Positions 14,830 to 24,320 of a stretch of DNA of 64,000 nt are shown here, one piece after another. The stretch covers positions 1-64,000 of the forward strand of contig CALWZC010000005.1 of the NCBI GenBank assembly GCA_944385935.1. Reading direction: 5' to 3'. The first letter of the stretch is position 1. Each line of letters starts with the position of its first letter. This stretch comes from an uncultured Anaerofilum sp. (GTDB taxonomy: Bacteria; Bacillota; Clostridia; Oscillospirales; Ruminococcaceae). The notes beneath the pieces were generated by a model, which saw nothing but the letters and a program-made list of their open reading frames with translations, made no database searches and was not told where the DNA came from. The position numbers and the translations under genes are program-made.

Positions 14830-16682
14830 GTGCAGCATCTAGAAATGAACACCGCCCCCGTGGGCCTATGCCCGGCCCCGGAGGCCCTCATGGTATGATG
14901 CCCGGAGAGAAGGCAAAAAACTTTAAGGACACCATTTCAAAATTGCTCAAATATCTGGGACGGTTCCGCATTGCAATTTTTACCAGCTTGTTGTTGGCAA
15001 TAGCTTCTACCGTATTTTTGGTAGTAGGCCCTAAAATTTCTGGTCAGGCAACCACAGAGCTTGCCAACGGAATTATGGCACAGCTTACCGGTACAGGTTC
15101 CATTGATTTTGATGCTATCGGAAAAATTCTGATTTCCTTGGCTGGTTTGTATCTTCTTAGCACCGCATTGTCAGGTCTACAAGGATGGCTGATGTCGGGC
15201 ATTGCTACCAAGGTTAGCTATTCCATGCGAAAGGAAATCAGTGAAAAAATTAATCGTTTGCCCCTTTCTTACTTTGATAGGGTGCAGTCTGGCGATGTGC
15301 TTAGCCGTATTACCAACGATGTAGATACCGTTACCCAAACCCTAAGCCAAAGCCTTTCTCAAATGGTTACTAGCTTTACCCAGATTATTGGTATTCTTGT
15401 GATGATGATTTCCATCAGTGTTCCCATGACCATTTTGGCACTGTTTATTTTGCCCATTAGTATGCTAATTGTAGGGCAGATAGTAAAGCGTAGCCAGCCT
15501 TTGTTCCAAAAGCAGCAAAAATATTTAGGCTTGGCAAATGGTCACGTGGAAGAAATGTATGGTGCCCATTTGGTGGTAAAAGCATTCAATGGTGAGCAAA
15601 GCAGCATTGAGGAATTTGAGCGAATCAATCAAAACTTGTATCAATCTGCATGGAAAAGCCAGTTTTTGTCTGGTTTAATGATGCCCATGATGAACTTTGT
15701 AGGCAACTTGGGCTATGTGGGAATTTGTATTTTGGGCGGATTTTTAACACTCAATGGTTCCATTGGTGTGGGCGACATTCAGGCATTTATTCAATACGTG
15801 AAACAGTTCACCCAACCCATCACCCAGATTGCTAACATTTCCAATGTGTTGCAGCAAACAGCCGCAGCTGCTGAGCGTGTGTTTGAGTTTTTGGAGGAGG
15901 AAGAAGAATCCGCCGAGCCAGAACATCCCGTATCTCCCAAAGATTTACAAGGTAGTGTAACCTTTGACCATGTAAAATTTGGCTATGTACCCGAAAAAAC
16001 CATTATCCACGATTTTTCCACTGTGGTGAAACCCGGTCAAAAGGTGGCTATTGTTGGCCCCACCGGAGCAGGTAAAACCACTATGGTAAAACTGTTGATG
16101 CGCTTCTATGATGTAACAGATGGCGCAGTATTGGTGGATGGACACAATGTAAAGGACTTTACCCGTAACGGATTACGCAGTATGTTTGGTATGGTGCTGC
16201 AAGACACATGGCTGTACAATGCCTCCATTATGGAAAATATCCGTTATGGAAAATTGAATGCTACTGATGAGGAAGTCATTCAGGCAGCCAAAGCGGCACA
16301 GGTACACCACTTTGTAAAAACATTGCCTGATGGCTATAATATGGTATTGAATGAGGAAGCAAGCAATGTAAGCCAAGGACAGAAACAGCTTTTGACCATT
16401 GCACGAACCATCCTCTCTGACCCCAAAATCTTGATTTTGGATGAAGCAACCTCCAGCGTAGATACCCGCACAGAGGTACTCATTCAAAAGGCCATGGACC
16501 ATCTGATGGAGGGCAGAACCAGTTTCATTATTGCCCATCGTCTTTCTACCATTCGAGATGCAGATGTGATTTTAGTGATGAAAGATGGCGATATTGTAGA
16601 AACAGGAAACCATCACCAACTGTTGGAGAAAAAAGGATTTTATTACGATTTGTACAACAGCCAATTTGCAGATGTTGGCTAA
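14826..16682 (+). CDS. Heterodimeric ABC exporter, catalytic subunit
   Basis: 618 residues from the ATG at 14826, which overlaps the previous stop as ATGA and has GGAGG 7 bases upstream. A Pro/Gly/Met-rich cytosolic N-terminus (~10-32) leads to six membrane segments and an ATPase domain: Walker A GPTGAGKTT (~409), signature SQGQ (~516), Walker B ILILDEATSS (~537) with the catalytic Glu. It pairs with the preceding subunit and should drive transport from the one competent ATP site. The family exports hydrophobic drugs or peptides; no dedicated substrate gene is nearby. Confidence 0.92.
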   Translation: MSAASRNEHRPRGPMPGPGGPHGMMPGEKAKNFKDTISKLLKYLGRFRIAIFTSLLLAIASTVFLVVGPKISGQATTELANGIMAQLTGTGSIDFDAIGKILISLAGLYLLSTALSGLQGWLMSGIATKVSYSMRKEISEKINRLPLSYFDRVQSGDVLSRITNDVDTVTQTLSQSLSQMVTSFTQIIGILVMMISISVPMTILALFILPISMLIVGQIVKRSQPLFQKQQKYLGLANGHVEEMYGAHLVVKAFNGEQSSIEEFERINQNLYQSAWKSQFLSGLMMPMMNFVGNLGYVGICILGGFLTLNGSIGVGDIQAFIQYVKQFTQPITQIANISNVLQQTAAAAERVFEFLEEEEESAEPEHPVSPKDLQGSVTFDHVKFGYVPEKTIIHDFSTVVKPGQKVAIVGPTGAGKTTMVKLLMRFYDVTDGAVLVDGHNVKDFTRNGLRSMFGMVLQDTWLYNASIMENIRYGKLNATDEEVIQAAKAAQVHHFVKTLPDGYNMVLNEEASNVSQGQKQLLTIARTILSDPKILILDEATSSVDTRTEVLIQKAMDHLMEGRTSFIIAHRLSTIRDADVILVMKDGDIVETGNHHQLLEKKGFYYDLYNSQFADVG

Positions 16683-16695
16683 TGGCTGTTGTTTG

Positions 16696-16729
16696 GAGCT
16701 GTGGGAATTTTTTCCGCAGCTCTTTTTTG
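16696..16729 (+). terminator. Terminator of the ABC exporter operon
   Basis: GAGCTG-T-GG pairs with CC-G-CAGCTC, followed by TTTTTT. Confidence 0.8.
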
Positions 16730-16758
16730 TTGTATTTGTACCAAAAGTATTTTATAAT
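16730..16758 (+). promoter_or_regulatory. Promoter of the CCA-adding enzyme gene
   Basis: TTGTAT, 17-base spacer, TATAAT, directly after the upstream terminator. Confidence 0.65.
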
Positions 16759-16791
16759 AATGGGGAGAAAAAACAAAAAAGGAGGTGTCAA

Positions 16792-18141
16792 ATGCAAAAT
16801 AACATCACTTTGCCATTGTTGGTGCAGAATGTACTGGAACGGCTAGAGAAGAATGGATTTTCTGCCTATGTGGTGGGAGGTTGTGTAAGAGATAGCCTAC
16901 AAGGAAAAAAGCCACATGATTGGGATATTTGTACTTCTGCATTGCCCCAACAGGTAAAAGAGGTTTTTGGGGGTTGCAAAATTGTGGAAACAGGCATTGC
17001 CCATGGAACGGTTACCCTATTTTTAGAAGGGCAGCCCTTTGAAATTACCACCTTTCGGACAGAGGGCAACTATACAGATGGTCGCAGACCAGATAGTGTT
17101 TCTTTTTCTCCTAATATTGAAGATGACCTTTCCCGACGAGATTTTACCATCAATGCTATGGCGTATAATCCAAATAGAGGGCTAGTAGACCTGTTTGGTG
17201 GTAGGCAAGACCTGCAAAAAAAGGTGTTGCGTTGTGTAGGTAACCCCCATGAACGACTGAGGGAGGATGCTTTGCGCATACTGCGTGGTGTGCGGTTTTG
17301 TGCTGGTTTGGGTCTGAAAATGGATGCAGAATCCAAGCAAGCATTGCAAGACTGTGTGGCCGGTTTGGAGCATATCTCAGTAGAGCGCATATTTGAGGAA
17401 TTGACAAAACTCCTTTGTGGGGAATTTGTGGTACAAGCCTTGTTGGAGTATGATTTTGTTTTGTTCCAAATTTTGCCCCAACTGCAAGCTACCAAAGGAT
17501 TTGAGCAACATAATCCCTACCATATATGGGATGTATGGCGACATACAGTGTACGCTGTGGGAGCTTCTATACCAGACCCAATAGTCCGCTTGGCATTGTT
17601 GTTCCACGATATAGGAAAGCCCCTTTGTTTTCATCAAGAAAAGGGCGTTGGTCATTTTTATGGCCATGCAAACATTAGTTTTCAGATGAGCAAAGAGATT
17701 TTGGAGAAATGGAAGGTAAGTATCCAACAAAAAAATAGGGTCTGTCGTTTGGTAAAATATCATGATAGCCCCATCTGGCCCACAGATGTATCTATAAAAC
17801 GGTGGTTAAACCGAATGGGAGTAGAGGATTTCTTTTTGCTGTTGGAGGTAAAGCGAGGGGATGCTCGTGCAAAAGCAGAGCATTGTCAGTGGAGATTGGA
17901 AGAAATTGACCAAATAGAAGCCATTGCAAGGGATATTTTGCGTAGAAAAGAATGTTTTTCCTTAAAAAAGCTGAATATCTCAGGAAAAGAATTGCTACAA
18001 CTTGGATTTGTGCAAGGCAAAGAAATAGGAAAAACACTGGACTTTTTGCTTTCTCAGGTTATGCAAGGAATGCTTCCCAATGAGCCTACACCTTTGCAGC
18101 AAGCAGCATTGCAATACAGAAAAAAATTAGAGAATAAATAG
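16792..18141 (+). CDS. cca: CCA tRNA nucleotidyltransferase with HD domain
   Basis: 449 residues from the ATG at 16792 with GGAGGT five bases upstream. Class II nucleotidyltransferase: GGCVRD (~25-30), metal-binding DWD in HDWDICTSA, RRDFTINAMAYN, then the tRNA-binding neck and an HD domain (LLFHDIGKP, ~264). It adds or repairs the 3' CCA of tRNAs. The four intact tRNA genes in the window all encode CCA, so repair is the likely role. In species with a split activity a poly(A) polymerase function is also possible. Own promoter and terminator. Confidence 0.9.
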   Translation: MQNNITLPLLVQNVLERLEKNGFSAYVVGGCVRDSLQGKKPHDWDICTSALPQQVKEVFGGCKIVETGIAHGTVTLFLEGQPFEITTFRTEGNYTDGRRPDSVSFSPNIEDDLSRRDFTINAMAYNPNRGLVDLFGGRQDLQKKVLRCVGNPHERLREDALRILRGVRFCAGLGLKMDAESKQALQDCVAGLEHISVERIFEELTKLLCGEFVVQALLEYDFVLFQILPQLQATKGFEQHNPYHIWDVWRHTVYAVGASIPDPIVRLALLFHDIGKPLCFHQEKGVGHFYGHANISFQMSKEILEKWKVSIQQKNRVCRLVKYHDSPIWPTDVSIKRWLNRMGVEDFFLLLEVKRGDARAKAEHCQWRLEEIDQIEAIARDILRRKECFSLKKLNISGKELLQLGFVQGKEIGKTLDFLLSQVMQGMLPNEPTPLQQAALQYRKKLENK

Positions 18142-18183
18142 AAAAATCCCCCTTCTTTTTATGGAAGAAAGGGGATTTTTTTG
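18142..18183. terminator. Bidirectional terminator
   Basis: AAAAATCCCC and GGGGATTTTT, extended inward by CTTC/GAAG pairing, between the convergent cca and cardiolipin synthase genes. Confidence 0.85.
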
Positions 18184-18201
18184 CAATAACATGGTACAGT
18201 T

Positions 18202-19758
18202 TTACATGAGAGGTGCCAACAATCGCAGCATACTTTGCCCCAATCTTGCCCACCAACTGGTTCGGCAGTCCTCTTTTGTAAATAGTTGGCTTTTGGATAA
18301 AGTGAGCTGATAATCTTCCTCCATTGCTTGGATACAGGGGGCACCATACATCCACACACCACATTCAAAATGCAGGTACAGGCTTCGGTAGTCTAAGTTG
18401 ACTGTTCCAACAGTGGCATATTCTCCATCAACCACAAAACTTTTTGCATGAATAAAACCGGGGGTATACTCGTAAATTTGCACACCAGATTCCATCAATA
18501 CTGGGTAATAGGCACGAGTTACAGCGTGAACATACCATTTATCCGCATGATGAGGGGTGATGATTTTTACATCCACTCCCGATTTTGCAGCAGTACACAA
18601 AGCTACAACCATCTCATTGTCCACAATGAGATATGGGGTACAAATATGGACATATTTTTTTGCTTGGTAAATAAGATTGAGGTATACATTTTCTCCCACG
18701 GTTTCATCATCTAAAGGACTATCACTGTAAGGCTGAAAATATCCGTTGGAAGGGATAGCAGTGGGCTGGTATCGGCTGGGACTAAACTGACTGAAATCCT
18801 CCTCAATGCCTCGAACATAGTCCCACAAAGACAAAAACATAACAGTTAAGCTCCACACAGCGTCCCCCTTCAACATGATACCAGTATCTTTCCAATGGCC
18901 ATGCTTGGGATAGGCATTGATATATTCATCTGCCAAATTGATACCGCCAGTGAATCCCACCCATCCATCAATGACACAAATTTTTCGGTGGTCGCGGTTG
19001 TTCATGCGGGCATTTAACAGGGGAACAAAGGGATTAAATACACAGCACTTTATACCTGCTTGCTCGATATGTTGATGATATTTGTAGGGCAAGGTCAACA
19101 AACAGCCCACATCATCATACATCAGCCTTACATCCAGTCCCTGTGCCGCTTTGCGCTTTAGGATATCAAAAATGGCATTCCACATTTTGCCCTCTTGGAT
19201 GATAAAATATTCCATAAAAATAAAGTGTTCCGCTTTTTCCAATTCCTCCAACATTCGTGCAAATTTATCCTCTCCCAAAGGAAAATATTCTCCACTGGTG
19301 TTTTGGTAAACAGGGGTAATCGCTGCATTGGTAATATAGCGGCTTTGTCGAAAGGCTGTGAGAGAATCTTGTTGCAGTTGATTTTCAAGGTCTTGTCTTT
19401 GCTGAAAGGTTCCATATTGGGTTACTTTGTTGTAGATGGATTGCATCTTTTTTCGTTGGTGGCGAGAGAGTTGCTTTCCACTGAACATTAGATAGAAAAT
19501 GCCACCGAACACAGGAAATGCCATAATCACCAAAATCCATACAATTTTATAGGCAGGATTGGCACGATTATTCACCAGCCAAAGCACAGCCCCAATGCTT
19601 AACAAAATACTAATTGCGTAAAAAATAGGGAAATAATGGCTAAATCGTGCCAGCATTATCACCAACACCACAGCCTGAATACAGATGGAAATTCCTACAA
19701 TAACAGTGCGGTTATAGAGATAAGAAAAAATGCTTTTTACATTTTTATGTTTTTTCAC
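18202..19758 (-). CDS. cls: Cardiolipin synthase
   Basis: 518 residues from the GTG at 19758, 11 bases after GGAGG; the upstream GTG at 19770 overlaps that site. Two N-terminal membrane segments (~10-60) precede two phospholipase-D HxK(x4)D motifs: DHRKICVID with GFTGGIN, and IHAKSFVVD with GTVNLD. This is the bacterial ClsA-type layout. The enzyme joins two phosphatidylglycerols to cardiolipin and glycerol at the membrane. A single-gene unit convergent with cca. Length is normal for the family. Confidence 0.92.
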   Translation of the reverse strand: MKKHKNVKSIFSYLYNRTVIVGISICIQAVVLVIMLARFSHYFPIFYAISILLSIGAVLWLVNNRANPAYKIVWILVIMAFPVFGGIFYLMFSGKQLSRHQRKKMQSIYNKVTQYGTFQQRQDLENQLQQDSLTAFRQSRYITNAAITPVYQNTSGEYFPLGEDKFARMLEELEKAEHFIFMEYFIIQEGKMWNAIFDILKRKAAQGLDVRLMYDDVGCLLTLPYKYHQHIEQAGIKCCVFNPFVPLLNARMNNRDHRKICVIDGWVGFTGGINLADEYINAYPKHGHWKDTGIMLKGDAVWSLTVMFLSLWDYVRGIEEDFSQFSPSRYQPTAIPSNGYFQPYSDSPLDDETVGENVYLNLIYQAKKYVHICTPYLIVDNEMVVALCTAAKSGVDVKIITPHHADKWYVHAVTRAYYPVLMESGVQIYEYTPGFIHAKSFVVDGEYATVGTVNLDYRSLYLHFECGVWMYGAPCIQAMEEDYQLTLSKSQLFTKEDCRTSWWARLGQSMLRLLAPLM

Positions 19759-19880
19759 AGAATATTGCACCTCCTTTATTGGATGAAATTATTGTACCCC
19801 ATTTCTCTATGTTTGGCAAATACACCACAAGAAAAATGCCCTTTGCAGGGAAATTCCTTACAAAGGGCAAGCAAAGTTAC

Positions 19881-20567
19881 TTAGTCAATAACGCCTTGTG
19901 TGCGGCCAATGCCAACGGTGGCAGAGGTTAGTTTTTTCCATGTATTGCAGCCTGCAATTCCGTCAGCAGTTAGCCCCATATCTCGCTGAAAAGCAATCAC
20001 TGCCCGTTCTGTGTTGGGGCCAAATTTGCCGTCCAATGTGTAGGTGGTGTAGCCCAGTGCATTGAGAGCATCCTGCAAAATGAGTACATAGGTAGAGATA
20101 GAGCCACGGCGAACAGTGGGATAACCACTGGTTGTTCCAGAACAAGCCGGCCGGAAATATCTCCGGTCAAAGTGTACCCAAGTGGGGGTTAGATTGAGGG
20201 GCTCCACATACCCCCATGCACCAGTGTTGTTGGCTGCATTCCAAATGGCGCGGCGTTCGGTGCTGCTTACATTTTGCCCTACATCGAAGCTCACCCCAGC
20301 ATAGTGCTGGCTGGCAGTGCCATGGCCACCTTCCCAAATGCGTTTGAAGGCATATCCAATGTAGATACCCTTGCCATAGCTGCGGCGGGTGAGGTTCCAT
20401 GCCTCCATAGCGCGGATAGTAGTCCAAAGGGTAGGGGAGTTGCTGCTACCCCGAAATTCCCGTACTCGCATGGTAGTTCCATAGGCGTAGGGCATGGGGT
20501 CGTTTTCGCTGAGATAATAGGTCAACATACGGTTGTCGTACTCATTGTAAACAAATACTTTTGCCAT
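19881..20567 (-). CDS. M15-type peptidoglycan peptidase with wall-binding domain
   Basis: 228 residues from the ATG at 20567, 9 bases after GGGAG. The N-terminal ~140 residues carry the zinc ligands of the M15 D,D-peptidases: H88-x6-D95 (HYAGVSFD) and H132 (WVHFD). A PG_binding_1 repeat follows (~148-215, LDGKFGPNTERAVIAFQ, DGIAGCNTWKKL). No signal peptide is visible. The stop of the SpoIID-like gene lies seven bases upstream of this start, so the two form an operon. With a sporulation-type partner, cleavage of cortex or spore-wall peptides is likely; a vegetative carboxypeptidase is the alternative. Confidence 0.78.
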   Translation of the reverse strand: MAKVFVYNEYDNRMLTYYLSENDPMPYAYGTTMRVREFRGSSNSPTLWTTIRAMEAWNLTRRSYGKGIYIGYAFKRIWEGGHGTASQHYAGVSFDVGQNVSSTERRAIWNAANNTGAWGYVEPLNLTPTWVHFDRRYFRPACSGTTSGYPTVRRGSISTYVLILQDALNALGYTTYTLDGKFGPNTERAVIAFQRDMGLTADGIAGCNTWKKLTSATVGIGRTQGVID

Positions 20568-20573
20568 ATACAA

Positions 20574-23273
20574 TCACTCCCTTTCAATCTGAAAACCTGC
20601 AATTTTTGCGGAGAAAGAAGTATTTACTTCACCATTTGCAAGATTTGCAATGGCTTCCCATGTTTCACGGTCAACAGCTCCGGTAACAGGTAGGCCCAGC
20701 CCCTGTTGGAATTGTTTTACACCATCTTCGGTGACTTCATCGAATACACCAGTTTCAGGCACAAACCATCCTGCACAGTACAGGGAAGCAACCTGATTCA
20801 TGTATTGCTGCAATTGGAGAACAGCAGGCCCTGCACTTGCCAGTGTCATCACATAGCCTGGGTATTCCTCTGGAATTGCTGCTTTGGCCGCAGGACTTCC
20901 AGCGGCAAGGCTGAGATATACCACAATCAATGCATCCCATGTGGTTTGGTCAACGGTTCCTGTTTGAGGAAGGCCAAACAAATCCTGAAAACTTTTCACA
21001 CCAATAACAGTGGCTTCATCATAGGTGTTGCTGATTTCTTGGGGAGGCTCTACCTGTGGATAGAAAAAGCCAATGTACTGCAAAAGCATTTGCACATAAG
21101 CCACACTTTGACCAGTGCTCCCCGGCTGCAAGGTTTCTCCAGGCCAACGGCTTAGGTCATATTTGCGAACAGAACCACTGGTGGAGCGCAACATTTGGTA
21201 TTGTGCATAGATGGAGTTCCAGGTTGCAGGGCCTACAATGCCATCCACAGTTAAACCAAACAAAGATTGGTATGCTTTTACAGCGGCTGTGGTAGCAGAA
21301 CCAAAAATACCATCAAAGGCAATTTCGGGAATAGAGCGATAGTAAGCAGACAGCAAGAACAAATAATATTGCAATTCTCGAACAGCCTTTCCGGTGCTGC
21401 CTTGTCGTAAGGGGGTGCCGGGATAGGTGCCCGGGCGTTGGTCAGGTGCCAAAAGGTCGTTTGCTACATCGGTGTATACTTCATAGAGTTTGTTCCATGT
21501 CATTTTGCCAATAACACCATCCACTGACAAACCAAAGAAACTTTGGAAAGCCCGTACAGCGGCTTCTGTGCCAGACCCGAAAATACCATCCACAGTAATA
21601 ACAGGAATGCTATCGTAGTTGGTGGCAATTACACGCAAATAGAATTGGGCTAGCCGTACAGAATCGCCAGTGTCGCCTCTCCGCAAAGGAGTACCAGGAT
21701 AAGTGCCTGCACCACCGCTGGTAATATCATCTTCAATGGAGGAGTATTGGCTGAAAATAGCTTCCCATGTATCACGGCCTACAATGCCATCTACTGTCAA
21801 GCCATATTTTGCTTGGAAAGCCCTTACAGCAGCTTCTGTACCTGCTCCGAAAATACCATCTACAGCAGGTGCGGGAATAGAATCGTCAAATTTGGCGATT
21901 TCACTTAGCCAGAACTGAATTTGCTCTACAGATGCGCCAGTGCTGCCTCTCCGCAGGGAGGTACCGGGGTAAACTCCGTCCACAGGAGCACCATCATTGG
22001 GAACGCCTTCGCTGCTCAGTTCTGCTAATTTTTTTACAGATACATAAATATAACTAATTTTGTACCATGTGGCACGACCTACAACGCCATCCACTGTTAG
22101 ACCAAATTGTTTCTGGAACTTTTTCACAACTTCGGCGGTAGATTCTCCAAAAATACCATCTACATTTAGTGTGCCAAAGAAGGGGTAATCCTGTGCAATG
22201 CGGTTGAGTTGCCGCTGAATGGTGCGAACGGCAGAACCAGTGGAACCAATGCGCAGAGGGCTACCGGGATAACTTTCGGGAATGGCCTGAATGCGGTTGG
22301 TGCGTACAATTTCGATATCATCGCCATAGTAGTATTTTAAAATTTGTAGGGCATTTTTGCCTTGCTCGGCTAGGGTAACAGTACCCCACTGCTTCATGCC
22401 GGCACAGGTGACGCTCTTTCCATCGCAATATTCGGTGTAATAGGGGTCAATGGTTCCCAGTTTGCGAACATAGGTATTAAAGATATCATCGGTAATTTGT
22501 TGCATTACAGAAAAAATTTCTCGGTTGTGTACATAATATTGGTCATAGCTGGTGGAATTGGTAATGTTGAAGGAATATCCTTTGCTAGGATACCATTCGG
22601 TATATACACGGTTGAGGGCCAGACTGATTTGTGCATGAATATTTGCTCGCAAAGCCTGTTCAGGCCATGTGGGATATACTTCACTAGAGGCCACATTTGC
22701 AATGTACTGGCGGAAGCTGACAGTTACATTTTGTGCTGAAGCAGAAGGTTTTCCAAGGTGGACAGTGATATATTCGGGGATGATAGGTTGTTCCAGCACA
22801 AAAGGTCTGCAAGCAGACACAGGTTGTAGACCGCTGCCTCCTTGGTTATCCCCAAACAGGTGGTGTGTGGGGGTAACTACCACATCCAAACTAGCAGGTT
22901 GTGGGTCTGCTTCATCAATGGGGGTCATTTCTGGTTCGCAAAGGGTTACCTGACCATCAAATATTTGTACCCCCAACATGGTAATAGGATAAAATCCATT
23001 TGCAGTAATTTCGATATCTACTGTGGAATAAGGGCGGACAGTGGTGTTGTCAGGGTTGAGAGAATAGGAGGCAGAGGGGGCAGGAATGGAGATATCTTGA
23101 CCAATGCCTTCTTCATCGGTGACAATGGTACGGTCGATACCAGACCCCACAACATGAAAGGTTACATTGGGAACAGCTCCAGCTTGACGGGCTGCAAAAC
23201 TGCGAAACCGCAGAGTACCAGAGCCATTCACAGGAGTGCGGCCGTTGGAACCGCAGGATGAATATTGTTGCAT
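20574..23273 (-). CDS. SpoIID-like protein with six peptidoglycan-binding repeats
   Basis: 899 residues from the ATG at 23273, with GGAGG about seven bases upstream. The N-terminal ~400 residues end in a SpoIID/LytB-like block (CDGKSVTCAGMKQWG, then ALQILKYYYGDDI). Six PG_binding_1 repeats of ~75-85 residues follow, most starting YPGT/S-LRxGSTG and ending in DGI/VxGxxTW; the last two have diverged. SpoIID acts with SpoIIP to degrade peptidoglycan during engulfment, and SpoIID-like proteins with wall-binding repeats occur in spore formers. No signal peptide or membrane anchor is seen, which fits a protein made in the mother cell. Promoter region not resolved. Confidence 0.7.
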   Translation of the reverse strand: MQQYSSCGSNGRTPVNGSGTLRFRSFAARQAGAVPNVTFHVVGSGIDRTIVTDEEGIGQDISIPAPSASYSLNPDNTTVRPYSTVDIEITANGFYPITMLGVQIFDGQVTLCEPEMTPIDEADPQPASLDVVVTPTHHLFGDNQGGSGLQPVSACRPFVLEQPIIPEYITVHLGKPSASAQNVTVSFRQYIANVASSEVYPTWPEQALRANIHAQISLALNRVYTEWYPSKGYSFNITNSTSYDQYYVHNREIFSVMQQITDDIFNTYVRKLGTIDPYYTEYCDGKSVTCAGMKQWGTVTLAEQGKNALQILKYYYGDDIEIVRTNRIQAIPESYPGSPLRIGSTGSAVRTIQRQLNRIAQDYPFFGTLNVDGIFGESTAEVVKKFQKQFGLTVDGVVGRATWYKISYIYVSVKKLAELSSEGVPNDGAPVDGVYPGTSLRRGSTGASVEQIQFWLSEIAKFDDSIPAPAVDGIFGAGTEAAVRAFQAKYGLTVDGIVGRDTWEAIFSQYSSIEDDITSGGAGTYPGTPLRRGDTGDSVRLAQFYLRVIATNYDSIPVITVDGIFGSGTEAAVRAFQSFFGLSVDGVIGKMTWNKLYEVYTDVANDLLAPDQRPGTYPGTPLRQGSTGKAVRELQYYLFLLSAYYRSIPEIAFDGIFGSATTAAVKAYQSLFGLTVDGIVGPATWNSIYAQYQMLRSTSGSVRKYDLSRWPGETLQPGSTGQSVAYVQMLLQYIGFFYPQVEPPQEISNTYDEATVIGVKSFQDLFGLPQTGTVDQTTWDALIVVYLSLAAGSPAAKAAIPEEYPGYVMTLASAGPAVLQLQQYMNQVASLYCAGWFVPETGVFDEVTEDGVKQFQQGLGLPVTGAVDRETWEAIANLANGEVNTSFSAKIAGFQIERE

Positions 23274-23378
23274 AGAAAAATCCTCCTTTGCTGTTGTAGC
23301 AAAGCAATGAAAACGAATATCACTGCTTTTCACTAGGATATTCTCTATCATTTCCATTGGTGAAACACTGGCCACTAC

Positions 23379-23407
23379 TTGGCAAAAATGTTTTTTTGTA
23401 TTATACT
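23379..23407 (+). promoter_or_regulatory. Promoter of the epimerase-tcdA operon
   Basis: TTGGCA, 17-base spacer, TATACT, 41 bases before the ATG. Confidence 0.65.
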
Positions 23408-23447
23408 TTTATGAGATTCTATTTCGGGTTGCAGGGAGGTTAAAATC

Positions 23448-24320
23448 ATGCAATATACCATTGAAAACGAAATTTTGAAACTGACAATAGACACAAAGGG
23501 AGCCGAGATGGTTCAACTGATTCATAAACCATCCAATCAGCCTCTTTTGTGGAATGCCGGCCCCGCTTGGAACCGTCATGCACCAATGTTGTTCCCCTAT
23601 TGTGGTCGCTTGCTTCATGGAAAATTTGTGGCAAAGGGAAAAGAATATCAAGGGGGAGGACATGGTTTTGTGCGAGATTTAGAGCACAAACTGGTAGACC
23701 AAACCCAGAACAGCCTTACCTTTGAAGTTTGCTCAGACGAAAACACCCTTACAATTTTCCCCTATGCCTTCTGTTTCCGTACCACCTACACCCTAGAAGG
23801 TGAAACTGTGCGTCATAGCGTCGAGGTAAAAAATCCCGGACAGGAGCCTTTGCGCTTTGGCTTTGGCTATCATCCCGGTTTCTTGTGTCCCTTTGATGAG
23901 AACCATGATACAGAGGATTATCAATTGCGTTTTGACATTCCCCAAAGCCCAGTGGTACAGGACACTCCCGGCGGTTTCTGTGATGGAACTCATCTGCTAA
24001 TGGAAAACAGCGATGTAATTCCTCTGACAGACCAGCTATTTAAAGAGGATTCCATCTGTATGACACAGTTGACAGCAAAAACTCTTTCTATTGAGGAAAA
24101 GGGAACCAACCGCAAGGTAGAAGTATCCATTGAGGGCTTCCCTTATGTTCTGGCTTGGAGTGCTGCCACAGAAAAGCTACAATTTGTTTGCATTGAGCCA
24201 TGGCATTCTTTGCCCGACCGTGTGGATTCCACTGGAAACTGGGAGGAAAAGCCCTGTGCCGCTGTATTGCAGCCCGGTGAAAGCTGGAGTACCTCCATGG
24301 ATATGAGATTTGTACGCTGA
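23448..24320 (+). CDS. Aldose 1-epimerase family protein (LacX-like)
   Basis: 290 residues, whole length matching the galactose-mutarotase-like fold. GFGYHPGF carries the conserved histidine and ENHDTEDY follows it. LacX/YeaD-type members act on hexose or hexose-6-phosphate anomers; substrate is not settled. GGGAGG lies upstream. Its TGA overlaps the ATG of tcdA (TGATG), so the two are co-translated although their functions look unrelated. Confidence 0.85.
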   Translation: MQYTIENEILKLTIDTKGAEMVQLIHKPSNQPLLWNAGPAWNRHAPMLFPYCGRLLHGKFVAKGKEYQGGGHGFVRDLEHKLVDQTQNSLTFEVCSDENTLTIFPYAFCFRTTYTLEGETVRHSVEVKNPGQEPLRFGFGYHPGFLCPFDENHDTEDYQLRFDIPQSPVVQDTPGGFCDGTHLLMENSDVIPLTDQLFKEDSICMTQLTAKTLSIEEKGTNRKVEVSIEGFPYVLAWSAATEKLQFVCIEPWHSLPDRVDSTGNWEEKPCAAVLQPGESWSTSMDMRFVR

